Positions 41,319 through 54,010 of a DNA stretch of 64,000 nt are shown here, one piece after another. A program made the translations under genes and the position numbers. The first letter of the stretch is position 1. Every line of letters begins with the position of its first letter. Below the pieces are notes generated by a model. That model was not told the DNA's origin and searched no databases. It worked only from the letters and a program-made list of their open reading frames with translations. Origin of the DNA: Streptomyces sp. DG1A-41 (lineage in GTDB: Bacteria > Actinomycetota > Actinomycetes > Streptomycetales > Streptomycetaceae); contig NZ_CP146350.1 of assembly GCF_037055355.1 (NCBI RefSeq), forward strand, positions 6,347,001 through 6,411,000, written 5' to 3'.

Positions 41319-44126
41319 CTACGCCGGGCGCAGCCACACCGTCGACAGCGGTGGCAGGGTCAGCCGGATGCTCGCCGGGCGGCCGTGCCAGGGCTGGGCC
41401 TCCGGCTTGACCGGGTCGGGGTTGGTGACGTCGCTGCCGCCGTAGACGGCGGCGTCGGTGTTGACGGCCTCGTGCCAGGCGGGGACGTCCTCGGGGACGC
41501 CCAGGCGGTAGTCCTGGCGCACGACCGGCGCGAAGTTGGACACCGACAGCAGCGGGTTGCCCTCCGGGTCCAGCCTCAAGAACGCCAGGACGTTGTCGTC
41601 GGCGGCGTCCCCGACGATCCACTCGAAGCCCGCCGGGTCCGTGTCCAGGCGCCACAGCGCCGGGGTGGCGCGGTAGACGGTGTTGAGGTCGCGGACCAGA
41701 TCGCGCACGCCCCGGTGGTCGGCCTCGGCGTCGTAGCCAGGGTCGAGCAGCCACCAGTCGGGGCCGTGCGCCTCCGACCACTCCGCTCCCTGCGCGAACT
41801 CCTGGCCCATGAACAGCAGCTGCTTGCCCGGGTGGGCCCACATGAAGCCCAGGTACGCCCGGTGGTTGGCGCGTTGCTGCCACCAGTCGCCCGGCATCTT
41901 CGACACCAGGGAGCGCTTGCCGTGCACGACCTCGTCGTGGGAGATCGGCAGGACGTAGTTCTCGCTGTACGCGTACACCATCGAGAACGTCATCTCGTGG
42001 TGGTGGTACTTGCGGTACACCGGCTCGTGGCTCATGTACTGGAGCGAGTCGTGCATCCAGCCCATGTTCCACTTCAGCCCGAACCCGAGCCCGCCGAAGC
42101 CGCTCGGTCCCTTGTGGTGCGTGGCCCGGGTGACGCCGTCCCAGGCGGTCGACTCCTCGGCGATCGTGACCACACCGGGCACCCTTCGGTAGAGCGTCGC
42201 GTTCATCTCCTGGAGGAACGCCACAGCGTCCTGGTTTTCCCGGCCGCCGTACTCGTTGGGCGTCCACTGGCCCGGCTCGCGTGAGTAGTCGAGGTAGAGC
42301 ATCGACGCCACCGCGTCCACGCGCAGCCCGTCGATGTGGAACTCGTCGCACCAGTACAGGGCGTTCGCGACGAGGAAGTTGCGCACCTCGTTGCGCCCGT
42401 AGTCGAACTCCAGCGTGCCCCAGTCGGGGTGCGCGGCCCGCAGCGGATCCGCGTGCTCGTACAGGGGACGGCCGTCGAACTCGGCCAGCGCCCAGTCGTC
42501 ACGCGGGAAGTGGGCGGGCACCCAGTCCATCAGCACGCCGATGCCCGCTTGGTGCAGCGAGTCGATCAGGTACCGGAAGTCGTCGGGCGTGCCCAGCCGG
42601 GCCGTCGGCGCGTAGAACCCGGTGACCTGGTAGCCCCAGGAGCCGCCGAACGGATGCTCCGCGACCGGCATCAGCTCGACGTGGGTGAAGCCCAGGTTCT
42701 TCACGTACCCCGGGAGCTGCTCCGCCAGTTGACGGTACGTCAGCCCTGGCCGCCAGGACGGCAGATGCACCTCGTACACCGAGAACGGCGCCTCGTGTGC
42801 CGGGGCCTCCGCACGCCGGTCCAGCCACTCGGCGTCGCCCCACTCGTACCGTGAGGACGTGATGACCGACGAGGTCGCGGGCGGCACCTCCGTGCGGCGG
42901 GCCAGCGGGTCGGCGCGCATCGTCTTCGAACCGTCGGGACGGGTGATCTCGAACTTGTACAGCTCGCCCTCGCCGATGTCCGGCAGGAACAGCTCCCACA
43001 CGCCCGACGAGCCCAGCGAGCGCATGACGTGGCCGGTGCCGTCCCAGAAGTTGAAGGTGCCGGCCACGCGCACGCCGAGTGCGTTCGGCGCCCACACCGA
43101 GAACCGGGTGCCGGTCACGCCCTGGTGGGTCATCGGGTGCGCGCCCAGCGCCGACCACAGCTCCTCGTGCCGGCCCTCGCCGATCAGGTGCAGGTCGAGG
43201 TCGCCCAGCGTGGGCAGGAAACGGTAGGCGTCCTCGGTGTCCAGGACCGTCCCCTCGTACTCCACGAGCAGCCGGTACTCCGGGACCTCCCGCAGCGGCA
43301 GCAGCCCGGAGAAGAACCCCTCCCCGTCGTCCTCCAGCTCCGCCCGCCGCTCCCCGGCCACGACGGTCACCGACAGGGCGTACGGCCGGAACGCCCGGAA
43401 CGCGATCCCGCCGGGCACGGGGTGTGCGCCGAGCACGGAGTGCGGGTCGTGATGCGTACCGTTGAGCAGCCGGCTCCGGTCCGCCGCTCCGACGGCGGGA
43501 GAGACGGCGAGTTCCATCTCCGGCGGGACGGTCTGGGCGGGGGCGGCTTGCCCCGCGGTCGCCTGCTCAACAATGGCCTTTTCGGCAGTCGCCTTCTTCG
43601 CGGGTGCCTTCTTGGCGGGTGCCTTCTTGGCGGGAGGCTTGGCGGCGGTGGTTTTGGTGGGTGCCGCCTTCGCCGTCGGGGCCTTCTTGGCGACCGCCTT
43701 CTTGGCTGTCGCCTTCTTGGCCGTCGCCTTCTTTGCGGCCGTCTTCTCGGCGGCGGCCTTCGTCGCGCTCGCCTTCTCAGGAGCCCCCTTCTCAGGAGCC
43801 GTCTTCTTCGCGACGGTCTTCTTCGCGACGGCCTTCTTCGCGACGGCCTTCTTCGCGACGGCCTTCTTCGCGACGGCCTTCTTCGCGGTCGTCTTCGCCG
43901 GGGCCGCCTTCTTCGCCGAGGCCTTCGTCGCGGGCGACTGCGCGGCGGGCGTCTTCTTGGCGGCGGCCTTCTTCGCGGGGGCCGTGGCCTTCTTGGCGGC
44001 TGCCTGTTTCGGCACCGCCGTCTTCTTCGCGGCACTCTTCTTCTGGGCGGCCGTGGGCTGCTCGGGGATCTTCTCCCCGGCCGTCCCCTTGGGACGGGAA
44101 CCGCTGGACTCAGGGCGGGGGGTCAC
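41319..44126 (-). CDS. glgB: Glycogen branching enzyme with a Lys/Ala-rich N-terminal extension
   Basis: A 935-residue GH13_9 enzyme that forms alpha-1,6 branches in the GlgE-made alpha-glucan. Residues about 1-195 are a Lys/Ala/Pro-rich tail with A-K-K-A-V-A-K-K repeats, like histone H1 or HupS tails. Then come the N-terminal beta domains, the catalytic barrel with nucleophile Asp604 ([10 protein letters not shown]) and acid Glu657 (I-A-E-E-S-T-A-W), and the C-terminal beta domain. The D-to-E spacing of 53 equals that of mycobacterial GlgB. GTG 44126 has GGAGG upstream. It is last in glgE-treS-mak-glgB, 31 bp after mak. Confidence 0.97.
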   Translation of the reverse strand: MTPRPESSGSRPKGTAGEKIPEQPTAAQKKSAAKKTAVPKQAAAKKATAPAKKAAAKKTPAAQSPATKASAKKAAPAKTTAKKAVAKKAVAKKAVAKKAVAKKTVAKKTAPEKGAPEKASATKAAAEKTAAKKATAKKATAKKAVAKKAPTAKAAPTKTTAAKPPAKKAPAKKAPAKKATAEKAIVEQATAGQAAPAQTVPPEMELAVSPAVGAADRSRLLNGTHHDPHSVLGAHPVPGGIAFRAFRPYALSVTVVAGERRAELEDDGEGFFSGLLPLREVPEYRLLVEYEGTVLDTEDAYRFLPTLGDLDLHLIGEGRHEELWSALGAHPMTHQGVTGTRFSVWAPNALGVRVAGTFNFWDGTGHVMRSLGSSGVWELFLPDIGEGELYKFEITRPDGSKTMRADPLARRTEVPPATSSVITSSRYEWGDAEWLDRRAEAPAHEAPFSVYEVHLPSWRPGLTYRQLAEQLPGYVKNLGFTHVELMPVAEHPFGGSWGYQVTGFYAPTARLGTPDDFRYLIDSLHQAGIGVLMDWVPAHFPRDDWALAEFDGRPLYEHADPLRAAHPDWGTLEFDYGRNEVRNFLVANALYWCDEFHIDGLRVDAVASMLYLDYSREPGQWTPNEYGGRENQDAVAFLQEMNATLYRRVPGVVTIAEESTAWDGVTRATHHKGPSGFGGLGFGLKWNMGWMHDSLQYMSHEPVYRKYHHHEMTFSMVYAYSENYVLPISHDEVVHGKRSLVSKMPGDWWQQRANHRAYLGFMWAHPGKQLLFMGQEFAQGAEWSEAHGPDWWLLDPGYDAEADHRGVRDLVRDLNTVYRATPALWRLDTDPAGFEWIVGDAADDNVLAFLRLDPEGNPLLSVSNFAPVVRQDYRLGVPEDVPAWHEAVNTDAAVYGGSDVTNPDPVKPEAQPWHGRPASIRLTLPPLSTVWLRPA

Positions 44127-44157
44127 GGGCGGAGCCTCCAGGGCGCAGGTGGGTCAG

Positions 44158-45600
44158 TCAGGTCAGGTGGCCGGACGAGGCGAGCCGCTCTATGGCGGCC
44201 AGGGGCACCGGCAGCCAGTCGGGGCGGTGCCGGGCCTCGTACACCACCTCGTAGATCGCCTTGTCCGTCTCGTAGGCACGCAGCAGCACCGGGTCGGTGC
44301 GCGGATCGAGGCCGGAGGCCTCCGCGTACCCGGAGCAGTACGCGGACCGGCAGGTCTCGGCCCAGTCCGGCTGGGCCGGATCGGCCGAGCGGGCCGCGTA
44401 GTCGAAGGATCGCAGCATGCCGGCGACGTCCCGCACCGCCGGCTGCGGCATGCGCCGCTCGGCCAGCGGCCGGGCCGGCTCGCCCTCGAAGTCGATCAGC
44501 CACCACTCGCCTGCCGGCGAGCGCAGGCACTGCCCGAGGTGCAGATCGCCGTGCACGCGCTGCGCGGTCCAGGTGCGGCCCTCGGCGGCAAGGTCGCCCA
44601 GCGCCGTGAACGCCGACCGCAGCCCGCCTGCGTACGGCCGCAGCGCGGGCACCGCCTGGACGGCCGCCTCCAGCCGCTCGATCATGCCGTCCACCATGAG
44701 CTGGAGCTGCGTGTGACCGAGCGTGACCGTCGGCAGCGCCCGGGCCAGGGCGGTGTGCACCTCGGCGGTGGCCCGCCCCAGCGCCCGCGCCTCGGCGCCG
44801 AAGTCCTCGCCCTTGGCCAGCTCGCGCAGCGCCAGCTCCCAGCCGTCGGAGGCGCCCTGCACGAACGGCTGGAGCACCCCCAGCACATACGGCTGGCCGG
44901 CCAGGTCGGCCGGGGCCGCCGAGATCACCGGGTCCGCCGTGGGGTCGACGTCCGCGACCATCCAGGCCGTCGGCGCGGGCACCCGGGGGCAGCCCTCGCG
45001 GGCCAGCGCCAGCGGCAGCTCCAGGTCCGGATTGGCCCCGGGCACGATCCGGCGCAACAGCTTCAGGATGAACGTATCTCCGTAGACGATCGAGGAGTTG
45101 GACTGCTCCGCGGTCACCACGCGCGGTACCAGACCGGACCGGATCTCCTGGTCGAGGTCCCGCTCGAAGCGGAGCCCGCCGATCCTGGCCTGGGTGCGCA
45201 GCGCCTCCAGGAGCAGCTCGGCGGGCCTGGCGTCGTGTAGGGCGTCGTAGGCCGTGCGGCCGGCCAGCGGCCCCGTCGACAGGTGTCCGATCAGCGCGGG
45301 CGCCAGCCGAGGCGGCAGCGCCTCGCGCACGCCTATCAGCAGCTGGTAGCAGTCGCCGGGATGGCCGGGCGCGCCATGGGACGGCACGAGCGGCTGATGG
45401 GCGCGGACGAGCAGGTGATACAGGCCGAGCTTGCCCGTGGCGGGGAGCAGCTCGGTGGCCTCGACCAGCGTGAACCCGGTGACGGGACGCCCCTTGCCCG
45501 CGAACCAGCGCTGCCGCGGCAGCCACTCCCGCAGCAGCGGATCGAGGGAGGCAAGAAGGCCGGGCGGGGTGGTGACGGTGCGTGTGACGGCTTCCGACAT
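44158..45600 (-). CDS. mak: Maltokinase (Mak/Pep2)
   Basis: A 480-residue ATP-dependent kinase that makes maltose-1-phosphate, the GlgE donor. The fold is that of aminoglycoside phosphotransferase-like kinases: N-terminal W-L-P-R-Q-R-W-F-A-G-K-G-R, nucleotide lobe I-V-Y-G-D-T-F-I-L-K-L-L-R-R, catalytic loop V-H-G-D-L-H-L-G-Q-C-L and metal motif I-D-F-E-G-E-P. ATG 45600 matches the family start; GTG 45618 would add six residues. About 200 bp and a hairpin separate it from treS, unlike mycobacteria where treS and mak may be fused. It works with treS and glgE in trehalose-to-glucan conversion. Confidence 0.96.
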   Translation of the reverse strand: MSEAVTRTVTTPPGLLASLDPLLREWLPRQRWFAGKGRPVTGFTLVEATELLPATGKLGLYHLLVRAHQPLVPSHGAPGHPGDCYQLLIGVREALPPRLAPALIGHLSTGPLAGRTAYDALHDARPAELLLEALRTQARIGGLRFERDLDQEIRSGLVPRVVTAEQSNSSIVYGDTFILKLLRRIVPGANPDLELPLALAREGCPRVPAPTAWMVADVDPTADPVISAAPADLAGQPYVLGVLQPFVQGASDGWELALRELAKGEDFGAEARALGRATAEVHTALARALPTVTLGHTQLQLMVDGMIERLEAAVQAVPALRPYAGGLRSAFTALGDLAAEGRTWTAQRVHGDLHLGQCLRSPAGEWWLIDFEGEPARPLAERRMPQPAVRDVAGMLRSFDYAARSADPAQPDWAETCRSAYCSGYAEASGLDPRTDPVLLRAYETDKAIYEVVYEARHRPDWLPVPLAAIERLASSGHLT

Positions 45601-45714
45601 GGCGTCGCGTCCTTTCACCCATGATTGGTGCGCCTCCGGGGCCTTCAGCAGGTGCCGGCGGCGCCCCTCCGGCTCACGCGGGTGGGCTGCGGGGTGTTAC
45701 TGATGCGTGCCCCG

Positions 45715-45739
45715 GGCGGGGCGGGAGAAACGCCCCGCC
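45715..45739. terminator. Hairpin in the treS-mak gap
   Basis: Nine-bp perfect arms (GGCGGGGCG and CGCCCCGCC) with a seven-base loop in the 203-bp gap between treS (stop 45804) and mak (start 45600). It may be an attenuator or mRNA processing signal that lowers mak-glgB expression relative to glgE-treS. Confidence 0.6.
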
Positions 45740-45803
45740 ACGGGGGTTTGCGGCCCGCCCCGCGATTCAGGCCTCATCAGGGCGCCTCAGAGCGTCTCAG
45801 GCC

Positions 45804-47500
<1,697 letters not shown>

Positions 47501-47504
<4 letters not shown>

Positions 47505-49621
47505 GTTGTGGGTGACCCTCCGATCTGCGGGGTGGACGGTCGCAGAACCGAGAAGACATGCGCGGGCCTACGGCCCGGTTCGAGGCGCACGTAGTTGGCC
47601 CTGCCCCAGTGATAGGTCTCGCCGGTGAGCTCGTCGCGCACCGGCACCGACTCGTGCCAGTCCAGGCCGAGTTGCGGCATGTCCAACGAGACCGTGGCCT
47701 CCTGGGTGTGGTGGGGGTCGAGGTTGGCGACCACCAGAACCGTGTTCGAACCCTTCCGCTTCGAGTAGGCGATCACCGCCTCCTGGTCCGCGTGGTGGAA
47801 GTGGAGATCGCGCAGCTGCTGGAGGGCCGGGTTCTCCCGGCGGATGGTGTTGAGCCTGGTGATCAGTGGGGTGATGGTGCGTCCCTCGCGTTCGGCGGCT
47901 TCCCAGTCGCGGTGCCTGAGCTGGTACTTCTCCGAGTCGAGGTACTCCTCGCTGCCCTGTCTGAGCGGGGTGTTCTCGCACAGCTCGTAGCCGGAGTAGA
48001 TGCCCCAGGTGGGGGAGAGGGTCGCGGCGAGGACGGCCCGGACCTCGAAGGCGGGGCGGCCGCCGTGCTGGAGGTAGGCGTGCAGGATGTCGGGGGTGTT
48101 GGCGAAGAAGTTCGGCCGCATGTAGGAGGCGGCCTCACCGGAGAGTTCGGTGAGGTATTCGGTCAGCTCCTGCTTGGTGTTGCGCCAGGTGAAGTACGTG
48201 TAGGACTGCTGGAAGCCGATCTGGGCGAGGGTGTGCATCATCGCCGGGCGGGTGAACGCCTCGGCCAGGAAGATCACATCGGGGTCGGTGCGGTTGATGT
48301 CCGCGATGACCCGCTCCCAGAAGACGACCGGCTTGGTGTGGGGGTTGTCCACCCGGAAGATCCGCACGCCGCAGTCCATCCAGTGCCGCAGCACCCGGCA
48401 GGTCTCGGCGATCAGGCCGTCCATGTCGGCGTCGAAGGCGATGGGGTAGATGTCCTGGTACTTCTTGGGCGGGTTCTCCGCGTAGGCGATGGTGCCGTCG
48501 GGGCGGTGGTGGAACCACTCGGGGTGTTTGTGCACCCAGGGGTGGTCCGGGGAGCACTGCAAGGCGAAGTCCAGGGCGATCTCCAGCCCCAGGTCGCGGG
48601 CCTGTCCGACGAACCAGGTGAAGTCCTCCAGGGTGCCCAGGGCGGGGTGGACGGCGTCGTGGCCGCCCTCGGGGGAGCCGATCGCCCAGGGCACGCCGAC
48701 GTCGTCGGGCCCGGGGGAGAGGGTGTTGTTCCTGCCTTTGCGGAAGGTGGTGCCGATGGGGTGGATGGGGGGCAGGTAGACCACGTCGAAGCCCATCGCC
48801 GCGATCGCCGGCAGTCTGCGGGCGGCGGTGCGGAAGGTGCCGTGGGGCTGTCGGCGGGTGCCCTCGGAGCGGGGGAAGAACTCGTACCAGGAGCCGTACA
48901 GGGCCCGCTCCCGCTCGACCAGGAGCGGCAGCGGCTCGGAGGTGGTGACCAGCTCCCGCAGCGGATGGCGGGCCAGGACCTCGTCCACCTCCGGCGTCAG
49001 CGCCGCCGCCAGCCGCGCCGCCGCCGGGCGGTTGTCGTCCCGCAGGGATGCGACGGCCGCGAGGATCACGGCCCGTCGGCCCCCCTCCTCGGGCACACCG
49101 GCGGCCGCCCTCTCGTACAGGCGCGCGCCCTCCTCCAGGACGACGTCCGTGTCCATGCCCGCCGGGATCTTGATCTGCGCGTGATGGCGCCAGGTGCTGA
49201 CCGGGTCGCCCCACGCCTCCACGGTGAACGTCCACAGGCCGGGCTCCACGGCGGTGACCTCGGCGCCCCACCGGTCCGTCCCGGGGGCCAGTTCGCGCAT
49301 CGGCGTCCACGGCCCGGGGCGGCCCTCGGGATCCTTCAGTACGACGTTGGCGGCGACCGCGTCGTGCCCCTCCCGGAACACGGTCGCCGAGATCTCGAAG
49401 GTCTCGCCGGTCACGGCCTTGGCCGGCCGGCGTCCGCGCTGGACGACCGGGCGGACAGCGAGAACGGGTATGCGCCCGACGGCGGTCGCCTCGCCCCCGG
49501 GGGGTGGTTGCGGGACCGGCGGACCTGCGTCGGCCGGGCGCGCGGGGTGTGACTCACCGACGGGCGCGCGCGCCCCGGTGCGGCGGGTGGGGGATGGTGA
49601 TGAGTGGTGCTTGGCGGGCAT
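47501..49621 (-). CDS. glgE: Maltosyltransferase GlgE
   Basis: A 706-residue GH13_3 enzyme that uses alpha-maltose-1-phosphate to extend linear alpha-1,4-glucan. The nucleophile is Asp425 ([10 protein letters not shown]) and the acid Glu454 (F-L-A-E-A-F-T-R-P). The spacing of 29 equals that of S. coelicolor GlgE (D394/E423), so this protein has about 31 more N-terminal residues, mostly a Ser/Pro/Arg-rich tail. The donor-site segments [12 protein letters not shown] and E-Y-L-D-S-E-K-Y are present. AGGAG lies before ATG 49621. It is the first gene of the operon. GlgE systems in Streptomyces make developmentally timed glycogen and recycle trehalose. Confidence 0.97.
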
Positions 49622-49781
49622 GACCGCTCCTGTCCGCGTCAACGTGGGTGGGCGGATGACTGTGGGGAGGTGGGTCCTGCATGGTGCTCCTGAGAGGGGT
49701 ACCCGGAGGAGCCTTCCCACCCTATTCGGGTGGGCAATCCGGCACTTTGTTAACTACTCACGCGTATGTCGACACACAAGA

Positions 49782-49810
49782 CCGGCCTCGTCCGCGACGG
49801 ACGAGGCCGG
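49782..49810. terminator. Hairpin terminator of the subtilase gene
   Basis: Twelve-bp perfect arms (CCGGCCTCGTCC and complement) with a five-base loop, 26 bases beyond the subtilase stop and about 160 bases before glgE. It insulates glgE from upstream transcription. The AT-rich stretch 49745-49770 next to it may hold the glgE promoter. Confidence 0.9.
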
Positions 49811-49835
49811 CCCTTCCCGTGGCTGCTCCTTCGCC

Positions 49836-51034
49836 CTAGGTGTGCGGCACCCGCAGTAACTTGTCCGGCGAGCCGGGACCCCGGCCGGAGATCTTCCCGG
49901 TCGCCGCTCCCGCGGTCAGGGCCCTGCTGACCTGGGCCGGAGCCGCCCTCGGGTGGTCGGCCAGATACAGCGCGGCCGCGCCCGCGGCGTGAGGTGCCGC
50001 CATCGAGGTGCCCGAGGCCGCGGCCCGTGCCGCGTCGCTCGCGGCGGACGTGGAGACGATGTGCACGCCCGGGGCGAAGAGATCGAGGGCCGGACCGTGG
50101 TTGGAGAAGGCCGGTTTCGCATCCCTGAAGTCGGTCGCGCCGACCGTGATCGCCTGCTTGACGCTCGCCGGCGAGTACAGGCCGGCCTGCCGTCGTTGCC
50201 CGCGGCGACCGTGTACGTGACGCCGGAGGCGATGGAGGCGCGGACGGCGGCGTCCAGCCGGTCGTTGCGCGGGCCGCCCAGACTGAGGTTGGCGACCGCG
50301 GGCTTCTTCGCGTGCCGGGTCACCCAGTCGATCCCGGCGATCACCCGGGCCGTGGTGCCACCGCCCGCGGCGTCGAGGACGCGTACGGAGACGACGCGGG
50401 CCTTCTTGGCGACGCCGTGGGCCTTCCCGGCGACCGTGCCGGCGACGTGCGTGCCGTGGCCGTTGGCGTCCGAGGCGACCTTGTCGTTCCCCACGAAGTC
50501 CCAGCCGTGGCCCGCCCGGCCGCCGAAGTCCCCGTGTGTGGTCCGGACGCCGGTGTCGATCACGTACACCGTCACCCCGGCGCCCGCCGACTCGGGCCAG
50601 GTGTAGCTCCGGTCCAGCGGCAGACTCGGCTGGTCGACGCGGTCCAGCCCCCAGGCGGGCGGCTCGCGCTGGGTGTGGTCCAGCCGCACGCGGGTGTCCT
50701 GGACGACCGAGGCGACCCCGGGGTCGGCGGCGAGTTGCCCGGCCCGTCTCGCGTCGGTCCTGATCGCGTAGCCGTTCAGGACGGTGCCGTAGATGTGGCT
50801 GATCTTCACCCCGTACTTCTCGGCCAAGGCCTTTCCGGCCGCCGACGGAGCCCGTGTGCCCTCCTTCAGTGTGACCAGGTAACTTCCGTGCACGGAGCCG
50901 GGTTGTCCGGCGCCGAGTATCCGCCCCTGCGGTACGGCGTGCGCGGGCAGGGTGATGGCCGAAAACGCCGCGGCGCAGATCGCCGCCGTCAGGCCCCCCG
51001 CCCAGCGCAGACGCCGTGTGCGCGTCCGTGCCAT
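49836..51034 (-). pseudogene. Secreted subtilisin-like serine protease (S8), frameshifted
   Basis: ATG 51034 opens a Sec/Tat-like signal (R-T-R-T-R-R-L-R-W-A-G-G, then A-H-A), a prodomain (Inhibitor_I9-like, G-S-Y-L-V-T-L-K-E-G) and a subtilase domain with catalytic Asp in V-I-D-T-G-V-R-T and His in N-G-H-G-T-H-V-A-G-T. The catalytic Ser (S-G-T-S-M-A-A-P-H) lies in a different frame. The break is at about 50185-50205, in AGGCCGGCCTG, where loss of one GGCC copy or one base explains the shift. As read, the Ser and about 110 residues are lost, so it would be inactive. It may be a sequencing artefact. It is divergent from glgP. Confidence 0.8.
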
Positions 51035-51323
51035 GGTCCGAGTTCCCCTCCTCGACTCGGCGTACGGCTGCCGCGCGGCACCGCGTGCGGCGGGCGCGGG
51101 CCGGTACGCCAGGGGCAGCCTCTCGTGGTGTGCGAAGCGCCACAAGGACGCCTATGGGGGCGAAATCGGCCATATCCGTGGACGGAGCGGTTCCGGACGA
51201 TCGGGGATTGAGTGGCGGAGCTTCACCGGCGGCGGCACCGACGCCGGTACTGTCGTAGGTGACGCCGATGAAGCCCTGTGTCAGAACCCTGCGTCATCCT
51301 GCGAACGCGCCGAGGTGGAACCC

Positions 51324-53942
51324 GTGAAGGCGATCCGTCGATTCACCGTCCGACCCGTTCTCCCCGAACCCCTCCGGCCGCTCAGCGATCTGGCCCGCAA
51401 TCTGCGCTGGTCGTGGCATGCGGAGACCCGTGACCTGTTCCAGTCCGTCGACCCGGAGCGCTGGGCCGCCTCGGGCGGCGACCCGGTCCGGCTGCTGGGC
51501 AGCGTGCCGCCCGCGCGGCTCGCGGACCTGGCCGGAGACCGCCGCTTCCTGCGCCGCCTCGCCGCGGTCGCGGGCGATCTGAACGACTACATGACCGGCG
51601 ACCGCTGGTACCAGGCCCAGCCCGACGAACTCCCCGCCGCCGTCGCCTACTTCTCACCCGAGTTCGGCATCACGGCCGCCCTGCCCCAGTACTCCGGCGG
51701 CCTCGGCATCCTGGCCGGCGACCACCTGAAGGCGGCCAGCGACCTCGGCGTCCCGCTGATCGGCGTCGGCCTGCTCTACCGGCACGGCTACTTCCGCCAG
51801 ACCCTGTCCCGGGACGGCTGGCAGCAGGAGCACTACCCCGTCCTCGACCCCAACGAGCTGCCCGTCGTCCTCCTGGAGGAGCCCGACGGCACCCCCGCCC
51901 AGGTCGCCCTCGCCCTGCCCGGCGGCAAGCAGTTGCACGCCCGGATCTGGCTGGCGCAGGTCGGCCGGGTCCCGCTGCTGATGCTGGACTCGGACGTCGA
52001 GGAGAACGACCTCGGCGAGCGCGGCGTGACCGACCGCCTCTACGGCGGCGGCAGCGAGCACCGGCTGCTCCAGGAGATGCTGCTCGGCATAGGAGGGGTC
52101 CGGGCGGTGCGCACGTACTGCCGGCTGACCGGTCACCCCGAGCCGGAGGTGTTCCACACGAACGAGGGACACGCCGGGTTCCTCGGCCTGGAGCGGATCG
52201 CCGAGCTCTGCGCCCAGGGCCTGGACTTCGACTCGGCGCTGGAGGCGGTCCGCGCCGGGACCGTCTTCACCACCCACACCCCCGTCCCGGCCGGCATCGA
52301 CCGCTTCGACCGCGAGCTGGTCGCCCGCCACTTCGGCCCCGACGCCGAGCTGCCCCGCATCGACGTCGAGCGCGTCCTCAGGCTCGGCATGGAGACCTAC
52401 CCCGGCGGCGAGCCCAACCTGTTCAACATGGCCGTGATGGGCCTGCGCCTCGCCCAGCGCGCCAATGGCGTCTCCCTGCTGCACGGCAACGTCAGCCGCG
52501 AGATGTTTTCCGGCCTGTGGCCCGGCTTCGACGCCGACGAGGTGCCGATCACCTCCGTGACGAACGGTGTGCACGCGCCCACCTGGGTCGCCCCGGAGGT
52601 GTTCCGGCTCGGCGCCCGGCAGATCGGCGTCCACCGCGCCGAGGACGCGCTGACCGTCGGCGGCTCGGACCGCTGGGACGCGGTGGCGGACATCCCCGAC
52701 CAGGAGATCTGGGAGCTGCGGCGGGGCTTGCGCGAGCAGCTCGTGACGGAGGTGCGGGAGCGGCTGCGGGCCTCCTGGCGGCAGCGCGGGGCCGGCACGG
52801 CCGAGCTGGGCTGGATCGACGGCGTGCTCGACCCGGACGTCCTCACCATCGGCTTCGCGCGGCGCGTCCCGTCGTACAAGCGCCTGACGCTGATGCTGCG
52901 CGACCGCGACCGGCTGATGGATCTGCTGCTGCATCCCGAGCGGCCGGTCCAGATCGTCGTGGCGGGCAAGGCGCATCCCGCGGACGACGGCGGGAAGCGG
53001 CTGGTGCAGGAGCTGGTGCGGTTCGCGGACGATCCGCGGGTACGGCACCGGATCGTGTTCCTGCCGGACTACGGCATGGGGATGGCGCAGAAGCTGTACC
53101 CGGGGTGCGACATCTGGCTGAACAACCCCCTGCGCCCGCTGGAGGCCTGCGGCACGTCCGGGATGAAGGCGGCGCTCAACGGTTGTCTGAATCTCTCCGT
53201 GCTGGACGGCTGGTGGGACGAGTGGTTCCAGCCCGACTTCGGCTGGGCCATCCCCACCGCCGACGGTGTCGGGACCGACCCGGACCACCGCGACGACATA
53301 GAGGCCGCGGCGCTGTACGACCTGCTGGAGCAGCGGGTGACGCCCCGCTTCTACGAGCGCGGGCAGAGCGGGCTGCCCGACCGATGGATCGAGATGGTCC
53401 GCCAGACGCTGAGCCTGCTCGGGCCGAAGGTGCTGGCCGGGCGGATGGTCCGCGAGTACGTCGAGCGGCTCTACACGCCGGCTGCGCTCGCCCACCGGTC
53501 CATGGATCCGGACGCGGCGCGGGAGCTCGCCGAGTGGAAGGGCCGGGTGCGGGCGGCCTGGCCGGGCGTCACTGTCGACCATGTGGAGACGTCTGCGGTT
53601 GCGGCGCTGGCGGAGTTGGGGACGACGCTGGGGCTTCGCGTGCGGGTGGGGCTCGGGCACCTCGGGCCTGATGACGTGGAGGTACAGGCCGTTTCGGGGC
53701 GGGTGGACGAGGAGGACCGTATCGCTGACGCGGCGGTCGTTCCGTTGAAGCCGGTGGGATCCCCCGACCAGGACGGGCGCTGGGTCTATGAGGGGCCCTT
53801 GTCCCTGGATCGCACCGGGCCGTTCGGGTATACGGTGCGGATTCTGCCCGCACATCGGCTTTTGGCCTCCAGTGCGGAGTTGGGGCTTGTGGCCGGGCCG
53901 TCCGAGGAGGTGGTGGAGGGTGCGGGGTTGTTGATGCGTTGA
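51324..53942 (+). CDS. glgP: Alpha-glucan (glycogen/maltodextrin) phosphorylase
   Basis: An 872-residue PLP enzyme releasing glucose-1-phosphate from alpha-1,4-glucan. The PLP lysine is Lys615 in G-T-S-G-M-K-A-A-L-N-G. Other conserved parts are Y-F-S-P-E-F-G-I, L-A-G-D-H-L-K-A-A-S-D, N-E-G-H-A-G-F and F-A-R-R-V-P-S-Y-K-R. The N-terminal 100 residues carry the DUF3417 domain typical of the actinobacterial type. GTG 51324 follows GAGG. It is divergent from the subtilase and beside the glgE operon, so synthesis and breakdown genes are clustered. It may also act on GlgE-derived maltooligosaccharides. Confidence 0.96.
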   Translation: MKAIRRFTVRPVLPEPLRPLSDLARNLRWSWHAETRDLFQSVDPERWAASGGDPVRLLGSVPPARLADLAGDRRFLRRLAAVAGDLNDYMTGDRWYQAQPDELPAAVAYFSPEFGITAALPQYSGGLGILAGDHLKAASDLGVPLIGVGLLYRHGYFRQTLSRDGWQQEHYPVLDPNELPVVLLEEPDGTPAQVALALPGGKQLHARIWLAQVGRVPLLMLDSDVEENDLGERGVTDRLYGGGSEHRLLQEMLLGIGGVRAVRTYCRLTGHPEPEVFHTNEGHAGFLGLERIAELCAQGLDFDSALEAVRAGTVFTTHTPVPAGIDRFDRELVARHFGPDAELPRIDVERVLRLGMETYPGGEPNLFNMAVMGLRLAQRANGVSLLHGNVSREMFSGLWPGFDADEVPITSVTNGVHAPTWVAPEVFRLGARQIGVHRAEDALTVGGSDRWDAVADIPDQEIWELRRGLREQLVTEVRERLRASWRQRGAGTAELGWIDGVLDPDVLTIGFARRVPSYKRLTLMLRDRDRLMDLLLHPERPVQIVVAGKAHPADDGGKRLVQELVRFADDPRVRHRIVFLPDYGMGMAQKLYPGCDIWLNNPLRPLEACGTSGMKAALNGCLNLSVLDGWWDEWFQPDFGWAIPTADGVGTDPDHRDDIEAAALYDLLEQRVTPRFYERGQSGLPDRWIEMVRQTLSLLGPKVLAGRMVREYVERLYTPAALAHRSMDPDAARELAEWKGRVRAAWPGVTVDHVETSAVAALAELGTTLGLRVRVGLGHLGPDDVEVQAVSGRVDEEDRIADAAVVPLKPVGSPDQDGRWVYEGPLSLDRTGPFGYTVRILPAHRLLASSAELGLVAGPSEEVVEGAGLLMR

Positions 53943-53951
53943 GTGTTGTCC

Positions 53952-54010
53952 GCGGGTGCGTGGGGGCTGGTCGCGCCGGAGCCGCACATCGATACAGCCC
54001 CGCGCCCCTT
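53952..54010. repeat. Dispersed Streptomyces intergenic repeat, copy 1
   Basis: The segment starts GCGGGTGCGTGGGGGCTGG and ends with GCCCCGCGCCCCTT, enclosing CGGAGCCGCACATCGATACA. I recognise this composite as a family scattered between Streptomyces genes. It directly follows the glgP stop and may act as its terminator. It shares its two ends with the copy inside the ABC gene at 60891-60932. Confidence 0.65.

Noticed and set aside
43570..44060. DNA direct repeats in the glgB 5' end as a CRISPR or satellite array
   Set aside because: The repeats follow codon periodicity for Lys/Ala-rich protein and have no spacers; they are coding low complexity.
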